This document shows, in pieces, positions 24,017 through 35,440 of a stretch of DNA of 64,000 bases. The stretch is from the NCBI RefSeq assembly GCF_002878395.1, contig NC_061115.1:59000986-59064985 (forward strand). The letters run 5' to 3'. The notes beneath the pieces were generated by a model. The model did no database searches. It was given only the letters and a program-made list of their open reading frames with translations, and was not told the DNA's origin. The DNA comes from Capsicum annuum. Its lineage: Eukaryota; Streptophyta; Magnoliopsida; Solanales; Solanaceae. Numbering within the stretch: the first letter of the stretch is position 1; each line of letters begins with the position of its first letter. A program made the position numbers and the translations under genes.

Positions 24017-25324
24017 CATATAAAATGCCCGGGCTAGAATCATGTCTAAAAGAGTGTCAGTCCATAAATTCATTGCCCGAGGTAAACTTCGGGACTAAAT
24101 CATCATAAGAGTATAGAAAGGGTTGAAATATCTCTCGACTGAGTTAAATTGTAGTATCAAAACCTTGGACCGCAATCTATCTCGGTCAAATTTCTAAAAC
24201 ATTTTTTTAGTCTCAAAGGCTCATAAGTTATTCATTAAGTTGGTATTATTCCTGTTATGAGGAAATCCATTTTAAACGTGAAAAGTAGGTATAATTTCCT
24301 CTTTAGGAAAAAGAGTAATAAATTCATATTTTTGGTTGGAATCACACTATTTACCGTTTTAATGGTCATGAATGTACCAAATCTATGCATGCCATCACTA
24401 GTATCCAAATAATGTGATCATAAGCATCAAAATATCTCTAAACTACGACCATGTCCTTTATAAGGATAAACACTTTTCGGAATCCAATCAATATCATAAT
24501 CATGGCCTTAACCCCAATACTATATATCCGATAAATCATGCCATCATAATCTAGGGAAAAACCATCACAATCCACTAATTAACATAGTATTCTTATACTA
24601 ATCATTAGTATCAACTACGCCTAACATGATAAAAACCTATGGTAATAGAATGCTACAAGAACAATAAGTATTTCACCTTAAGGGGAAATTACCCTTCTAG
24701 CCCCCAAATTCTTAAATTAGGCTAAGTCACAATGTTCTATCCAAAATCACATCCTAGAATCTCTATCTAACATGCATAAAATATAATACACCATCTTATG
24801 ATGAAGAGTAAATAGAAGTTTACCTTGTTATCGAACCACAACCCTTAAATCATCCATGAATTATTTGTCTTAACTCCATGATCTCGAAATGCCATCATAC
24901 TATAAAAAAATTAATCTACACATTGTTAGGAGTAAAATAAGACCTATATTGCAATATTATAGGTTGGGTCAAATTTTGGGTTAAGAACGGGCCCATAGGG
25001 CCCGTAAATAAAATCCAAAATTGATCCCGTCATGAGGTCTCTTGAAGGACAAGGAATGTATTCTCAAAAGTTGAGCACAAATCTGGTCTCAAATCAACCC
25101 TCAAAATTTAGGAATCTAAGTCCAAATTCTAACCATTTTATCATGAATTAGGATGGAAATTGAAGGAAAAATTAATGGAAAGTGATCAAGAAGAGTTAGG
25201 TTAGGTTACCTTAACTTATATGAATGATTTCCCACTTTTTCCTTTCTTTGATCTCTTAACTTGGTGTAAAAATAATGGAAGAAATGGTAGAAAATTGGGT
25301 GGAGAAAAGAGCATTTAAAGATAC

Positions 25325-25560
25325 CAGGTGTCACTTAAGCGACAACCGCTTAAGAGCTCTAACATGGCTTAAGCAATTTGGCCCCTTGGTCGAGTATCTC
25401 TTAATCGAATCCAAGCCGCTTAAGCGATGCCTGCCTAAACGGACACAACATTGGTTAAGTAGCCATTGACCAAATGGTCAATATTGCTTAAGCGACACTA
25501 TGTCACTTACGCAATGAGTGCTTAAGCGGTCTTATGATTGCTTAAGCGGTTGCATCAACA
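25325..25560. repeat. cluster of GCTTAAGCG palindromes
   Basis: Seven exact CTTAAG hexamers, most inside the longer palindrome CGCTTAAGCG or TGCTTAAGCG, plus several one-off variants (tcttaatcg, ggttaagt, gcctaaacgg), all within about 235 bp of the C LTR. Spacing is irregular (roughly 15-70 bp). I know no standard element of this form. Confidence 0.75.
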
Positions 25561-26071
25561 ACCTGATACACTGAGTTTTGCTAATTCCAGAATGGACTTC
25601 GATCGGTTGATCGAGATTCATTAAGAACCTCGTGGACACAAACAAAATATTCTACCATACCAAATTCAATGTTCTAGACTCAATAAAACCCTTTAAACTT
25701 TCATCCGCGATTGTTTTGACTGTGTATGGGGCCCATACTTGTAGTTCTATTTTTTACATAATCCACCCAATAGCCCAAAATGAGTTGGAAAGCCTCGAGA
25801 CCTGAACAAAGGGTCTGCCTATCCTAAAATCAACATTCCAAAGTTGATGGCGCTGTTGTAATTCTCATCCGAGGTCATCTATAGGATTTTTGGTCGGAGA
25901 CCAAATCCTAAACAACAAAAGCTCTAAAACATGGAAATGAGCCTAAAATCCAAACAAATAATAACTGAACCGACAGTTTTGGTAAGTCATAAATAACTTA
26001 CAGCAGCTGTGGGCATGCTCGAAATATTGAAATACACATGAATCAAGGAAATAACTTGGAGGGTTATTACA

Positions 26072-26709
26072 ATATCCACTACTAAAAGGACTTTTGTCTG
26101 CAAAACTCAATGGATAAAAAGATCACAAAAGGTCAAAGGGACAATGTATTGGGCCTAAATACTTCGAGCATAACTTACCAGATATCCTCCATGGAGAGAC
26201 AATACTTCTAAGGGATTTTGACATAGGTATACCTTTTTACAACCAACTTCCCTTCTTCACTCTCAAATAATGAAAACTCAACCTTAACCACTAACTGGCC
26301 TCTAACAGAACTAAAAAAGGTTGATGTATGCAAATCCAAACCATGAAATAATGATACCACATGGATACCGACATAATCAAATAAAAATTCACCCAAGACA
26401 AAGTCAAACCAAAGCATGAGTCATGCAACCAACTCCAAATCCAAATATAACCTTCTTTTGCCTTTTTGAGCCTTGTATCTACTCCAAACCAAGCAGAAAG
26501 TCACTCGAGTCCTGCTCGTGCAATTTTATCACACTAACCTTAAAGAACTAAAGCAGATCCACCAAAAATCCATAATGGAAAACATGAGAATTACCATGTA
26601 AGTCACTATCTGGGCACACAAATAGAGATGAATAAAGTTTGTAATCTATGCTAATGCTGTAACTAGCCCAGATGACCATTGAAATTGGAAATTAGGAGTT
26701 CAAAGTATA
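26072..26709 (-). pseudogene. integrase C-terminal region of element C
   Basis: Collinear with about 9506-10150 of element D on the minus strand. It opens with the same minus-strand 'aaaagtccttttagtagtgga' polypurine-like tract beside the LTR. No open frame is left. The assignment to the integrase C-terminus is by alignment with D, where QSRQ and DLEF landmarks are visible. Confidence 0.5.
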
Positions 26710-26714
26710 ACTAC
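26710..26714. repeat. target-site duplication, left copy (ACTAC)
   Basis: ACTAC precedes the left LTR of element B and recurs at 40762-40766. Confidence 0.7.
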
Positions 26715-28300
26715 TTGATGCAACATGGAAACACAACACTTTTGATGCTTAAAATAATGAAATTATGCTTGGACTTAGGATGTTTTAGTAGATATAAGGT
26801 GGTTTTATGCTTGTTGCTAGTGAAATAAGTCAATAAAAGCCTTAGACTAAAATCAAAAGAGATAGTAGTTAAGAAGAAGAAGCCTATAAATGATACAAGT
26901 CACCTTACAAGTCATCAACACATCATATGTCTTGTAGGTTGACTCATAATCACAACAGAAACAAATGCCAAGAAGAAATTCTAAATGAAGAGAAGGTACA
27001 ACTCAGTCATACGAGTCGTAAGATAAGGATACGGGTCGTGGCAATAAACCATAAGGAGAATAAACCTCAGTCTTCCATTTATAGTTGAAGTCACCAAAGA
27101 AGATAAGTTGGAAGTCTGTATATGACTCATATGATCCAACTGTAAGCATACTAGTGTCCAAAGCTGAAAGAAAGAAGTCCTATGTAGTAACAAATGAAGC
27201 CCACGATTCATATAGTCAATTACAACTTGTGACAATAATTCATAATGAAAACAAAAAGTTGAAGCTGTGGAAGATTAAGCACTGAAGAAAATACTAGAGG
27301 AACCGTACAACTCGTAAGAAGACCTTACGAGTGGACGAGCGAGTCATACCTTGTACCGACTTACTTTTCCTTTCCTATTTTTTTAGGATTTCTGGGTTGT
27401 TTTGAGATACTATAAATATTCTAGGGTTTATCTTTTATTAGGTTTCACTCTTAGACTTTCTATTACATACTTTACATTATTCTTGAGATTTTTGGGTTAT
27501 TATTCAATTGAAGACTTTAGATTTTATTTTTCTTATTCTTGTGCAATGAATTACATGCTTTCTTTATTTATTATCATGGATTATTACATCAACATAAGCG
27601 GCTAATTTCCCTAACTAGGGTTGTGAGAACCCTGCCGTATTAGCTATATAAAGAAAGTGGGAGATTTTTTATCTATTCTAATGGTTCTACATGTATCTTA
27701 ATCTTCTTCATATTAATTGACCTCAGATCTACTGCAGAAGCATGACAATTGCCTGTACTTGATAATGTCCTCACAAGGGAGTTTGAGATTGGGAAAATAG
27801 GATTAAGACAGTAATTTGAGATTCACGTCTATATTATTATCCTGCCATCTTATCTAATAAACTCGAGACTCAAAATTTGAGAGTTGAAATTAAGTGATAG
27901 ACAAGGAGCAATAACACGACACCATGAGACTCACAAAGCAAAGGGTGAGATTTATCAACATGTTCACAAGATGATTAATAATAAACAACTTGTCAATTTT
28001 ATATGTAGAGAAGCAAAATAGGTGGGTTAAACACGAGAATTTACAAAGTTAAGAAGACAGAGGAACACAGTCCTAGTTTTCATCTTCTATTGTCTACAAA
28101 CTCAAAGTATTCAAGATTTGATTATTACTTATGATTGATTTCAAAATTCCCCCATTTACTTTTTTGCACTGCTCATGAATTTTGTCCAAGTTAAGCAACT
28201 GTTCAACGTATTTCCTATGGGTTCGACCCCAACCTAGTTAGGTTACTATATTTGGCATCCACCACAACATACTTCTTTAGAGGTTAGTTTTTGCCAATAT
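26715..28300 (+). repeat. 5' LTR of element B
   Basis: 1586 bp starting TTGATGCA and ending '...caatatt'. It is collinear with the 3' copy at 39183-40761. A TATA box lies at 27411-27418. It holds several words of the TACGAGTCGTA type (for example near 27014 and 27325). Confidence 0.85.
27411..27430 (+). promoter_or_regulatory. LTR promoter of element B: TATAAATA with adjacent telobox
   Basis: ACTATAAATA is followed within three bases by ctagggttta (a reverse telobox). The 3' LTR keeps it even more clearly as TATAAATA (39876-39883) followed by ccctagggttt. Conservation in both LTRs while the surrounding sequence has diverged makes this the likely core promoter. Confidence 0.6.
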
Positions 28301-28303
28301 TAA

Positions 28304-28324
28304 ATTTTGGCACTGTTTATGGGG
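28304..28324 (+). other. primer-binding site of element B (tRNA-Asp type, mutated)
   Basis: Reads ttttggcactgtttatgggg, compared with the Athila/Tat PBS TTTTGGCGCCGTTGCCGGGG. It lies directly after the LTR. About five mismatches are seen. Confidence 0.7.
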
Positions 28325-28485
28325 GAGATAGTGTGATTTACTGATTGAATTTGGTGAAGTTTGTGAGTTCTACTTTTTGTTCTTGATTTGGCATACACCG
28401 GTGTATGTTTAACACTAGGATAAGAGGCAATCCCTTACTCCTTTTTGATCCAGAACCAGTAAAAATCCTGTGAACACCATAAAGG

Positions 28486-30300
28486 ATGGAAAAAAAAGTT
28501 CACGATGGCATTCTTATTGGGGTTCAAGACCCTCACAATGTTCGTCCTCCCCTACTTAATGATCCACTGCATATTGCTGACAGAGAAGATGAGCAATTAT
28601 TAGTAGAAGAAGCTGAGAAAGCTAGAGTATCTTAGGAAGCAAGATTAGCAAAATAGACTAGACTAGCCCAGCAAATAGCATTAGCCATGCCTAGACAAGT
28701 GCCCAAACATCATGGAAGAGTTCAAAGAGGCAGAGCTTCGATAATTAATACATATCAACATCTTCAACCATATGATAAAGATGTAGATATGGGATATATT
28801 GAACTTGCTGAGACAAGAGCCATCATTCCTTTGGTTCTATCCCCTAATGTTAAATTTGACTTTACTAGTGCAATGATCCAATTGCTCAATTTGAAGGGTG
28901 CATTCTCAGGATCAACAATTGATGATGCAAACATGCATTTTGCTAATTTTATTAGGATCTATACATCATATTCTATGTCTGGGGTAGACCAAAAAGCTTT
29001 GAGATTTAGGTTATTCCCATTCTCACTGACGGGAGAAGCATCACTATGGTTAGGGGAACTTTTGAGAGGTTCAATTACTACTTGGCATGAGTTTCATATA
29101 TAGTTTTTGAATAGATTTTTCCCTTCAGTGAGGATGCTATAGTTGAAAGATAAAATCTACAATTTTAGACAGCTACCTGCAAAATCTATGATGAGGCATA
29201 GTTTAGATTCAAGAAGAAGTTGAGCATGGTACCTAATCACAGAATTACAAGATCTAATATGATGGAAATATTCTATAGATCATTGAATATCAGTTCAGCA
29301 GCAATGAAAAATACTATTTTGTAAGGTGCATTCATGCATATTTGGTGGGACGCTGCATAAAAGTTCTTGATAATATTTCAGTAACCAATTAAGGTTGGTA
29401 TACTAGAGATGCTGAACATGGTATGGAAACATATGCTATTAGATTAGCTGTTAATTATGGAGATAATCATGATTTGGTACCACAAGAGGTTTCACAGCTT
29501 CAGACAGATATTGAGCTACTTATAAAATAATTTGCAACAATGAGTGCTGAGAAGGTGAATGTAGTTGGGGCATATGGATCTATTTCTAGAAATTTTGATA
29601 CTGAATCTGAAGAGGAAGTAAAGTATCTTGATCATCAGTTTGAGGATTTTTAAGCCCAAGGTCACAAGAATTAAGGTCTAAACTATTACAATGATAGATG
29701 CAGAGATGAGAGTAGAGATCGAGATAGTGATTGGAGACACAAAGATGATTACAAAGAGAAAAGTAATAGATACATACCACCTGGTAGTCAAAATACTGAG
29801 TCTAGAATGGAATCCATGTTGTCGAAACTAGTCAAAGGCCAAGAAAGTCAAGAGAGTTATCTTAAGGAGATTAAGGCAGACCTGTCAGGGCTAAACCAAA
29901 AAGTTGAGTCACATGCTACTGCAATTAAACTGGAGTAGCAGTATGGCCAAATGTCAGCCACATCAAATAAAATACAACCTGGAACTCTTCCTAGCAACAC
30001 TTTGCAAATCTAAAATATGATGTCAGTGCCATGCCATTCCACTCGGAGTGGTAAAACCACCATAATCTGCATGTAACCACTTTAGATGAACAAAATAATA
30101 ATGATGAAAGTATTGATATGGTAAGTAGTAGCAAGTAGGATAAAGAAAAAGATGAGGCCAAAGAGCCTATTTTAACACCTATTCTGAGACCTCGCCCTCT
30201 TTTTCGTCAAAGGCTAAAAAGAAATAAGAAGAGGGTGAGTATAAATTTTTTTATCAATATTAAATGAGCTATTAGTCAACATCCCACTTATAGAGGCATT
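28486..30300 (+). pseudogene. gag of element B
   Basis: Starts at ATG 28486 (MEKKVHDGILIGVQD). The best part is the 138-codon stretch 28687-29103. It has the Athila capsid block: VKFDFTSAMIQLLNLKGAFS, then DDANMHFANFIRIYTSYSMS, LRFRLFPFSLTGEASLWLGE and GSITTWHEF. The line that follows (FLNRFFPSVRM) continues in another frame. A charged, RD-rich region around 29690-29770 and a coiled-coil-like stretch with LSGLNQKVES (29880-29920) make up the C-terminal half. I see no convincing CCHC knuckle. Stops appear from 29101 onward. Confidence 0.8.
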
Positions 30301-30399
30301 AGAGAAAATGCAATGATATGAAAAATTTATGAAGGATATAATCACAAAGAAGAGGTCAGTTAGTTATGAGCCAGCCGATAATATTCATCACTGTAGTGT

Positions 30400-30840
30400 T
30401 ATAGCTACTAGATTATTGGTAGAGAATAAGGAGGATTCTAGTGCTTTCACCATACCTTATACTATTGGATCTTTTAACTTGGGCATTATATGATTTGGGT
30501 ACTAGTATCAACCTCATATCACTAGCAGTATTTAAGCAGTTGGCGTTGGGAGCACCCACACCAACCACAATGATATTAGTTATAGAAGATAGGATAGTCA
30601 AAAAACCAGTTGGTATTTTATATGATGTATTAGTAAAGGTGGCTTCTTTCATTTTTCTGCTAATTTTGTAATATTAGACTGTGAAGTGGACTTTGAAGTC
30701 CCAATTATCTTGGGAAGACAACTCTTGGCTACAGAAAGGACATTAGTTGATTAGGAGCTAAGATATATAATAGTGAGACTCAATGATGAGCAGATGATAT
30801 TCAACGTATGCAAATCCATAAAGCAACCTGATGAGTTAGA
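30400..30840 (+). pseudogene. aspartic protease of element B
   Basis: ALYDLGTSINLISLAVFKQL at 30485-30545 matches the Athila protease loop ALCDLGASINLMPxSVF. The catalytic Asp is kept, Ala is replaced by Thr and the Cys by Tyr. After a frameshift near 30650 the second half reads [20 protein letters not shown] (about 30668-30727), the usual IIDC...VPIILGRPFLAT, and RLNDEQMIFNV. It is cut off from gag by numerous stops. Confidence 0.8.
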
Positions 30841-31379
30841 GTGATATCCGTGATTAATATGTTTGATGAAGAGATAGACTCATTCCATGATGTTGATGTA
30901 GTAACAACTTAGAAAGATACTTTTGATGTTTTTCCTATTGAAGAAAAGTTGGGTGTTGAAGCTCTAGCAGTTGTGATCATGAATTTTGATATTGAAGGTA
31001 TTTATGACTATGATGAGATGATATGTGCACTCTATGGGAGCGGTTCTTGTACTTACGCACCTTAGAATATTTATTTGTAGTTGAAGAATAAAACCACTCC
31101 ACCTGCTTCTCCATCTATTGAGGAGCCACCTATCTTAGAGTTGAAGGCCATACCTTCTTATTTGTGATATACATTTTTTGGGGCCAACAATACTTTGTTG
31201 GTAATTATCACAACTGATTTAATGGAGACAGAAGTCGAATCTTTATTATTAGTGCTATAGTAATTCAATAGGGCCATAGGTTGGTCCACTGCAGATATTG
31301 TGGGTATCCCGCTTGGTGTTTATACTCATAATAAAATTCAACTTGAGCCAAATTGTATTCCAAGTATAGAGCATCAGTG

Positions 31380-32190
31380 CAGACTTAATCATCCTATGCA
31401 GGAGGTGGTGAACAAAGATATAATAAAGTAGTTGGACGCCGGCGTAGTGTACCCTATTACCGATAGTAAGTGGGCCAGTCTGATACAATGTGTTTTGAAG
31501 AAAGACGGTATGATTGTTGTGCCTAATGAGAAGAATGAGCTAGTGCCAATGAGTCCAGTCACATGATGGAGAGTATGCATGGATTATAGAAAATTGAATA
31601 CATAGACTCAGAAGAATCACTTTCCCATGCCTTTCATGAACCATATGTTGGATAGACTTGCAGGCAGAGGATGTTACTCTTTTTGGATAGGTATTCAAGA
31701 TACAACAAAGTCACTATTGCACCTAAGGACCAAGAGAAAACAACATTCACTTGTCCTTATGGGACCTTTGCATTTAGACATATGCCATTAAAGTTATGTA
31801 ATGCTCCAGCCATATTTTAGAGATGTATGAATTCAATTTTCTCTGACATGGTAGAAGACACCACTAAAGTGTTTATGGATGATTTCTTAATCATTGGTGA
31901 TTCTTTTGATAACTGTTTGGTTTACTTGGCAAACGCTCTATGAAGATGTGAGGAATGAAACTTGGTACTTAATTGGGAAAAGTGCCATTTTATGGTCAAA
32001 GAAGGTATTGTTCTTAGGCATAAGATTTCAAAAAGAGGCATTGATTTAGATAGAGAGAAAATTGAAGTGATCAAGAAATTACCTCCACCAATTTTTGTAA
32101 AGGGAGTTCGTAGATTTTTGGGACATGCTGGGTTTTATAGGCTTATTTATCAAGGATTTCTCCAAGATTGCCAACCCTCTTTGTAGTCTT
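31380..32190 (+). pseudogene. reverse transcriptase of element B
   Basis: Blocks in order: LDAGVVYPITDSKWASLIQC (31432-31491), LKKDGMIVVPNEKNELVP, WRVCMDYRKLNT (31570-31600), NHFPMPFMNHMLDRLAG (31616-31665), then a shift. The catalytic loop VFMDDFLIIGDSF at 31869-31908 keeps both aspartates. LVLNWEKCHFMVKEGIVL (31960-32015), PPPIFVKGVRRFLGHAGFYR (32084-32143) and a shift near 32150 lead into RNase H. At least four stops (for example at 31410 and 31565) prevent translation. Confidence 0.88.
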
Positions 32191-32680
32191 CTTGAGAAGG
32201 AGGTGAAATTTGATTTTACTGAAGCATGCTTTAAGGCTTTTGAATGTATGAAAGAGAAGTTGATTACTGCTCCTATTATCGTATCCCCAGACTGGTCCTT
32301 GCCATTTGAGATTATGTGTGACGTAAGTGGATTGGACTTAGGGGCTGTACTGGGCTGACAAAAAGAAAAAATCCTTCATCCCATCTACTATTCTAGCAAG
32401 GCACTAAATCATGTTCAAAAGAACTACACCATCACTAAACAAGAGTTTTTGGCCATGGTTTTCGCCTTTGAGAAGTTTAGGTCTTATTTTATTGGGACAA
32501 AGGTGAATGTGCACACTAATCATGTAGTATTACGGTACTTAATAGTGAAAAAGGATGCAAAGCCTAGACTAATTAGGTAGGTGCTATTTCTACAAGAATT
32601 TGATTTTAAGGTCAAGGATAGAAAAGGCACTGAGAATCAAGTTGCAGATCATTTGTCTAGACTTGAGAAGGAAGCTATGT
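32191..32680 (+). pseudogene. RNase H of element B
   Basis: Runs from NPLCSLLEKEVKFDFTEACF (about 32171) through LITAPIIVSPDWSLPFEIMC and CDVSGLDLGAVLG, where DAS of the family has become DVS with the Asp retained. It continues with [47 protein letters not shown] and closes with NQVADHLSRLE (about 32636-32668). The Athila-type second half reads DH in VADHLSR. Stops occur at 32358 and 32579. Confidence 0.85.
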
Positions 32681-32859
32681 AGAATGTTGAATATGGGCTC
32701 GATATTGATGACAATTTTCCAAATGAGCAGATATTAGCAGCTTACCAAGATCTAATTTCATAGTTTGGTGACTATGCAAATTATCTTGCACGTGATCTAG
32801 TCCTAAAAGAACTTTCCTTTTAGGAAAGAAAGAAGTTTATGCATGAGGTAAGGAAATTT

Positions 32860-34001
32860 TTCTGGGATGAGCCGTAATTATTTAGAATATATGTGGATAG
32901 AATTATTCATAGATGTATACCTGAGGTGGATATAATAAGCATACTTAAGGATTGTTACTCCTCACCAAGTAGGGGTCATCATGGAGGAACCCGTATATCC
33001 CACAAAATCTTGCAATATGGGTAATATTGGCAAATAATTTACAAAGATGCACATGATTTTACTTTAGTCTATGATCAATGTCAATGCTAAGGTAACTCTC
33101 TAGACACCATGAACTCCCTAGGACTCCTATTCTAGAATTGGAATTGTTTGATGTATGGGGTATGGATTTAATGGGATTCATTTGGCATGAAGTACATTTT
33201 TATAGCTGTGGATTATGTTTCTAAATGAGTGGAAGAAGTGGCTCTCCCCAACAACGAAACACATAGTGTCACCACATTTTTGAAAAAGCATATTTTTTCT
33301 CGATTTGGCATGCCACGTGCTATCATTAGTGACACTGGGTCATATTTTTGTAATCTTCTATTCAAAAGTCTGCTTGAGAAGTATGGAGTGAAACACAAGG
33401 TGAAAACACCTTATCATCCATAGACTAGTGGACGGGTTAAGGTATCCAACAGTAAAATCAAGTCCTATTGGTCATGAAAATTAGATGATGCATATGGTCT
33501 TATTGAATAGCTTTCAAAACCCCCATTAGTGCTTCTTCTTATCAGTTGGTTTTTGGCAAGGCATGTCAGTTGTCTGTTAAACTTGAACATAAAGCACTAT
33601 AGGCATTGAAAAAGCTAAACTTTCAGTGGCAAGATGGAACAAAGTCAAGGTCATTGAATAAGATTAATGAGTTGGATGAATTCCTACTCTGGGCGTATGA
33701 ATGTTTTTCACTTTACAAAGAGAAGATGATACTACATCATGATCGCAAGATTGAGGAAAAGATCTTCAAAAAGGGTGACCAAGTATTTTTTTACAACTCA
33801 AGACTTTGCTTGTTTCCAGGTAAGTTGAAGTCTATATGGTATGGTCCATTTACTGTGCTAAGAGTGTTCCCATATGGTGCTTTGGAATTGAAGCGTGATG
33901 GTGAAGCCCCATTCAAGGTGAATGGGCAAAGAGTAAAGCATTATATGAATAACACTAAGAAAATTAATGTGATTTTTGAGATGGACCTTGGTGAAGTCTG
34001 A
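32860..34001 (+). pseudogene. integrase of element B
   Basis: The HHCC module is partly kept: GHHGGTRISHKIL (32975-33010) supplies His residues, and DQCQC (33075) one Cys pair. The core has a WGMDL-like block near 33160. SRFGMPRAIISDTGSYFC (33299-33352) holds the second Asp. TSGRVKVSNSKIKS (33425-33465) has Lys where the catalytic Glu should be (TSGQVEVSNRE in the family). The C-terminal part is a clean 131-codon stretch (33606-34001) with KIEEKIFKKGDQVFFYNS, KLKSIWYGPFTVLRVFPYGA (a GPF/Y module) and FKVNGQRVKHY. It ends at a stop at 33999-34001, the natural end of pol. Confidence 0.85.
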
Positions 34002-35440
34002 GTAACCAAGGTAATTGTATCATGTCGCAATGTTAAATCAAGTGCTGCATGGGAGTCAACCCATGAGGCTAGTCGGTGAAATCTATTAACCAACTTAGCC
34101 ACATCATGCTACGCGTTAAATTAAGTACTGCGTGAGAGGCAACCCATGTTTTTATACTTACTCATTTATAGGGTAATATGTATATTCAGTGTGCAGGATT
34201 AAAGATTGTAGAAACGAGCCAGAAAGTCAAAAGGTTACGTTATGCGGATTCTTCATGAGTTGTATATTAAGGTAACAACTCATGAGTAGGAGTCATAAGG
34301 AGCTGGGAGTTGATTTAGATCCAAGTACGAGTTTGTGGAGTCTTTATGACTCTTATAATGAGTTGTATCCTCAGGGTACGAGTCATCACCTTGAGTCGTA
34401 TCGACTCTAGACCCTAGGTAAAGTTCCAGGTATGAGTCGTAAGCCTGGGTATGAGTCATACACATGACTCGTAACCAAGTTTACCAGGTCAAGGGACATG
34501 AGTCCACCGAACCTAATTCCTTGGTTTCAATCAAAAGGGGGTACTCGATTCGAGTACCCGACACTTTGAAACACTGAATAACTCTATTGACGATTGATAA
34601 TCGAGCTCTAGACACATGATTACAAGACAAAACACACAAAATCTTTAGGTTCCCTCATATTTCACTAAATTCTCAAGAATTTGGGGCAGAAATGTGGTGA
34701 AATAAAATAACCGAGTAATGTCAATAACCAATAACTAAGTTTTTGAACCCAAACTCTTTATATTTTGAGTTGAAATTGATAGTACACTGAGATTTTAGTG
34801 TTTCTTTGAGTTGGATATCAATGTGTTTTGAAATTTTGAATCCTAGTTTTTAGAAATTGAACTTAAAATGGAAATTGGGGGTGAACTTGATATTTTATGC
34901 TAAAAATATGTGTGGGTGGATTAAAATGGGGGTGATAATGCTGTAGAATGGAAGGATAGTTTAGGGATTGTGTAATGGAATCAACTCATAAGTTGAACTT
35001 CTATGTCAGTGGATATGAGATACGTTATGACTCGTACCTATATGTAACAAGTCATAACGAGACTCGTACCCACTGACAACATAGAATTCTAACTGAGTAT
35101 AGGTTCTGGTATGGGTACGACTTGCCTATGTGAGCCGTATCCAACCTATACGACTCGTAAACATAAGTTATAAGGACCTAAAAAATTAACATCTTAGAAT
35201 TTTGTTTTTGTTCTGATTACGATTGTTGGTAATGAGTCATAATATGTCCTTACAACTGGGTAGGTGGACTCGTAAGCAGACCAATGAACATCCTTATCTA
35301 TACTATCTATCTTACAACCCTATCATATGAATCTTATCCCCATTTGTACCCTGAATAGAATATGTGCACTAACATAAAATTTTCTTTATTTTTCTTTCCT
35401 TTATATTGTATTTACTAGTGAGTGTAGGTACACAGGTACC
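34002..35440 (+). other. non-coding spacer between pol and the additional ORF of element B
   Basis: 1.4 kb with no supported gene. Near 34020-34150 there is a direct repeat of 'gttaaatcaagtgctgc(a/g)tg...gcaacccatg'. Regions 34240-34490 and 34980-35290 are dense in the word GACTCGTA/TACGAGTC in both orientations (more than ten near-matches), the same word found in this element's LTRs. Confidence 0.6.

Larger units (their letters stand above)
22567..26071 (-). repeat. 3' LTR of element C (3.5 kb)
   Basis: On the plus strand it starts TGTCACGACC and ends GGTTATTACA (minus strand TGTAATAACC...GGTCGTGACA), a good terminal inverted pair of the gypsy type. Positions 24375-26071 match the truncated LTR of element D. 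The length is exceptional. It contains an (ATC)n run, a (TC)n(TA)n run and a cluster of CTTAAG palindromes. Confidence 0.7.
22567..26714 (-). mobile_element. gypsy element C, left part (interrupted by element B)
   Basis: Minus-strand relative of element D. It comprises a 3.5-kb 3' LTR (22567-26071), a polypurine-like tract and the integrase C-terminal region. It is broken at 26714 by element B and resumes at 40762-42762. Its left end falls inside the gag of D, so it inserted into D. Confidence 0.7.
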
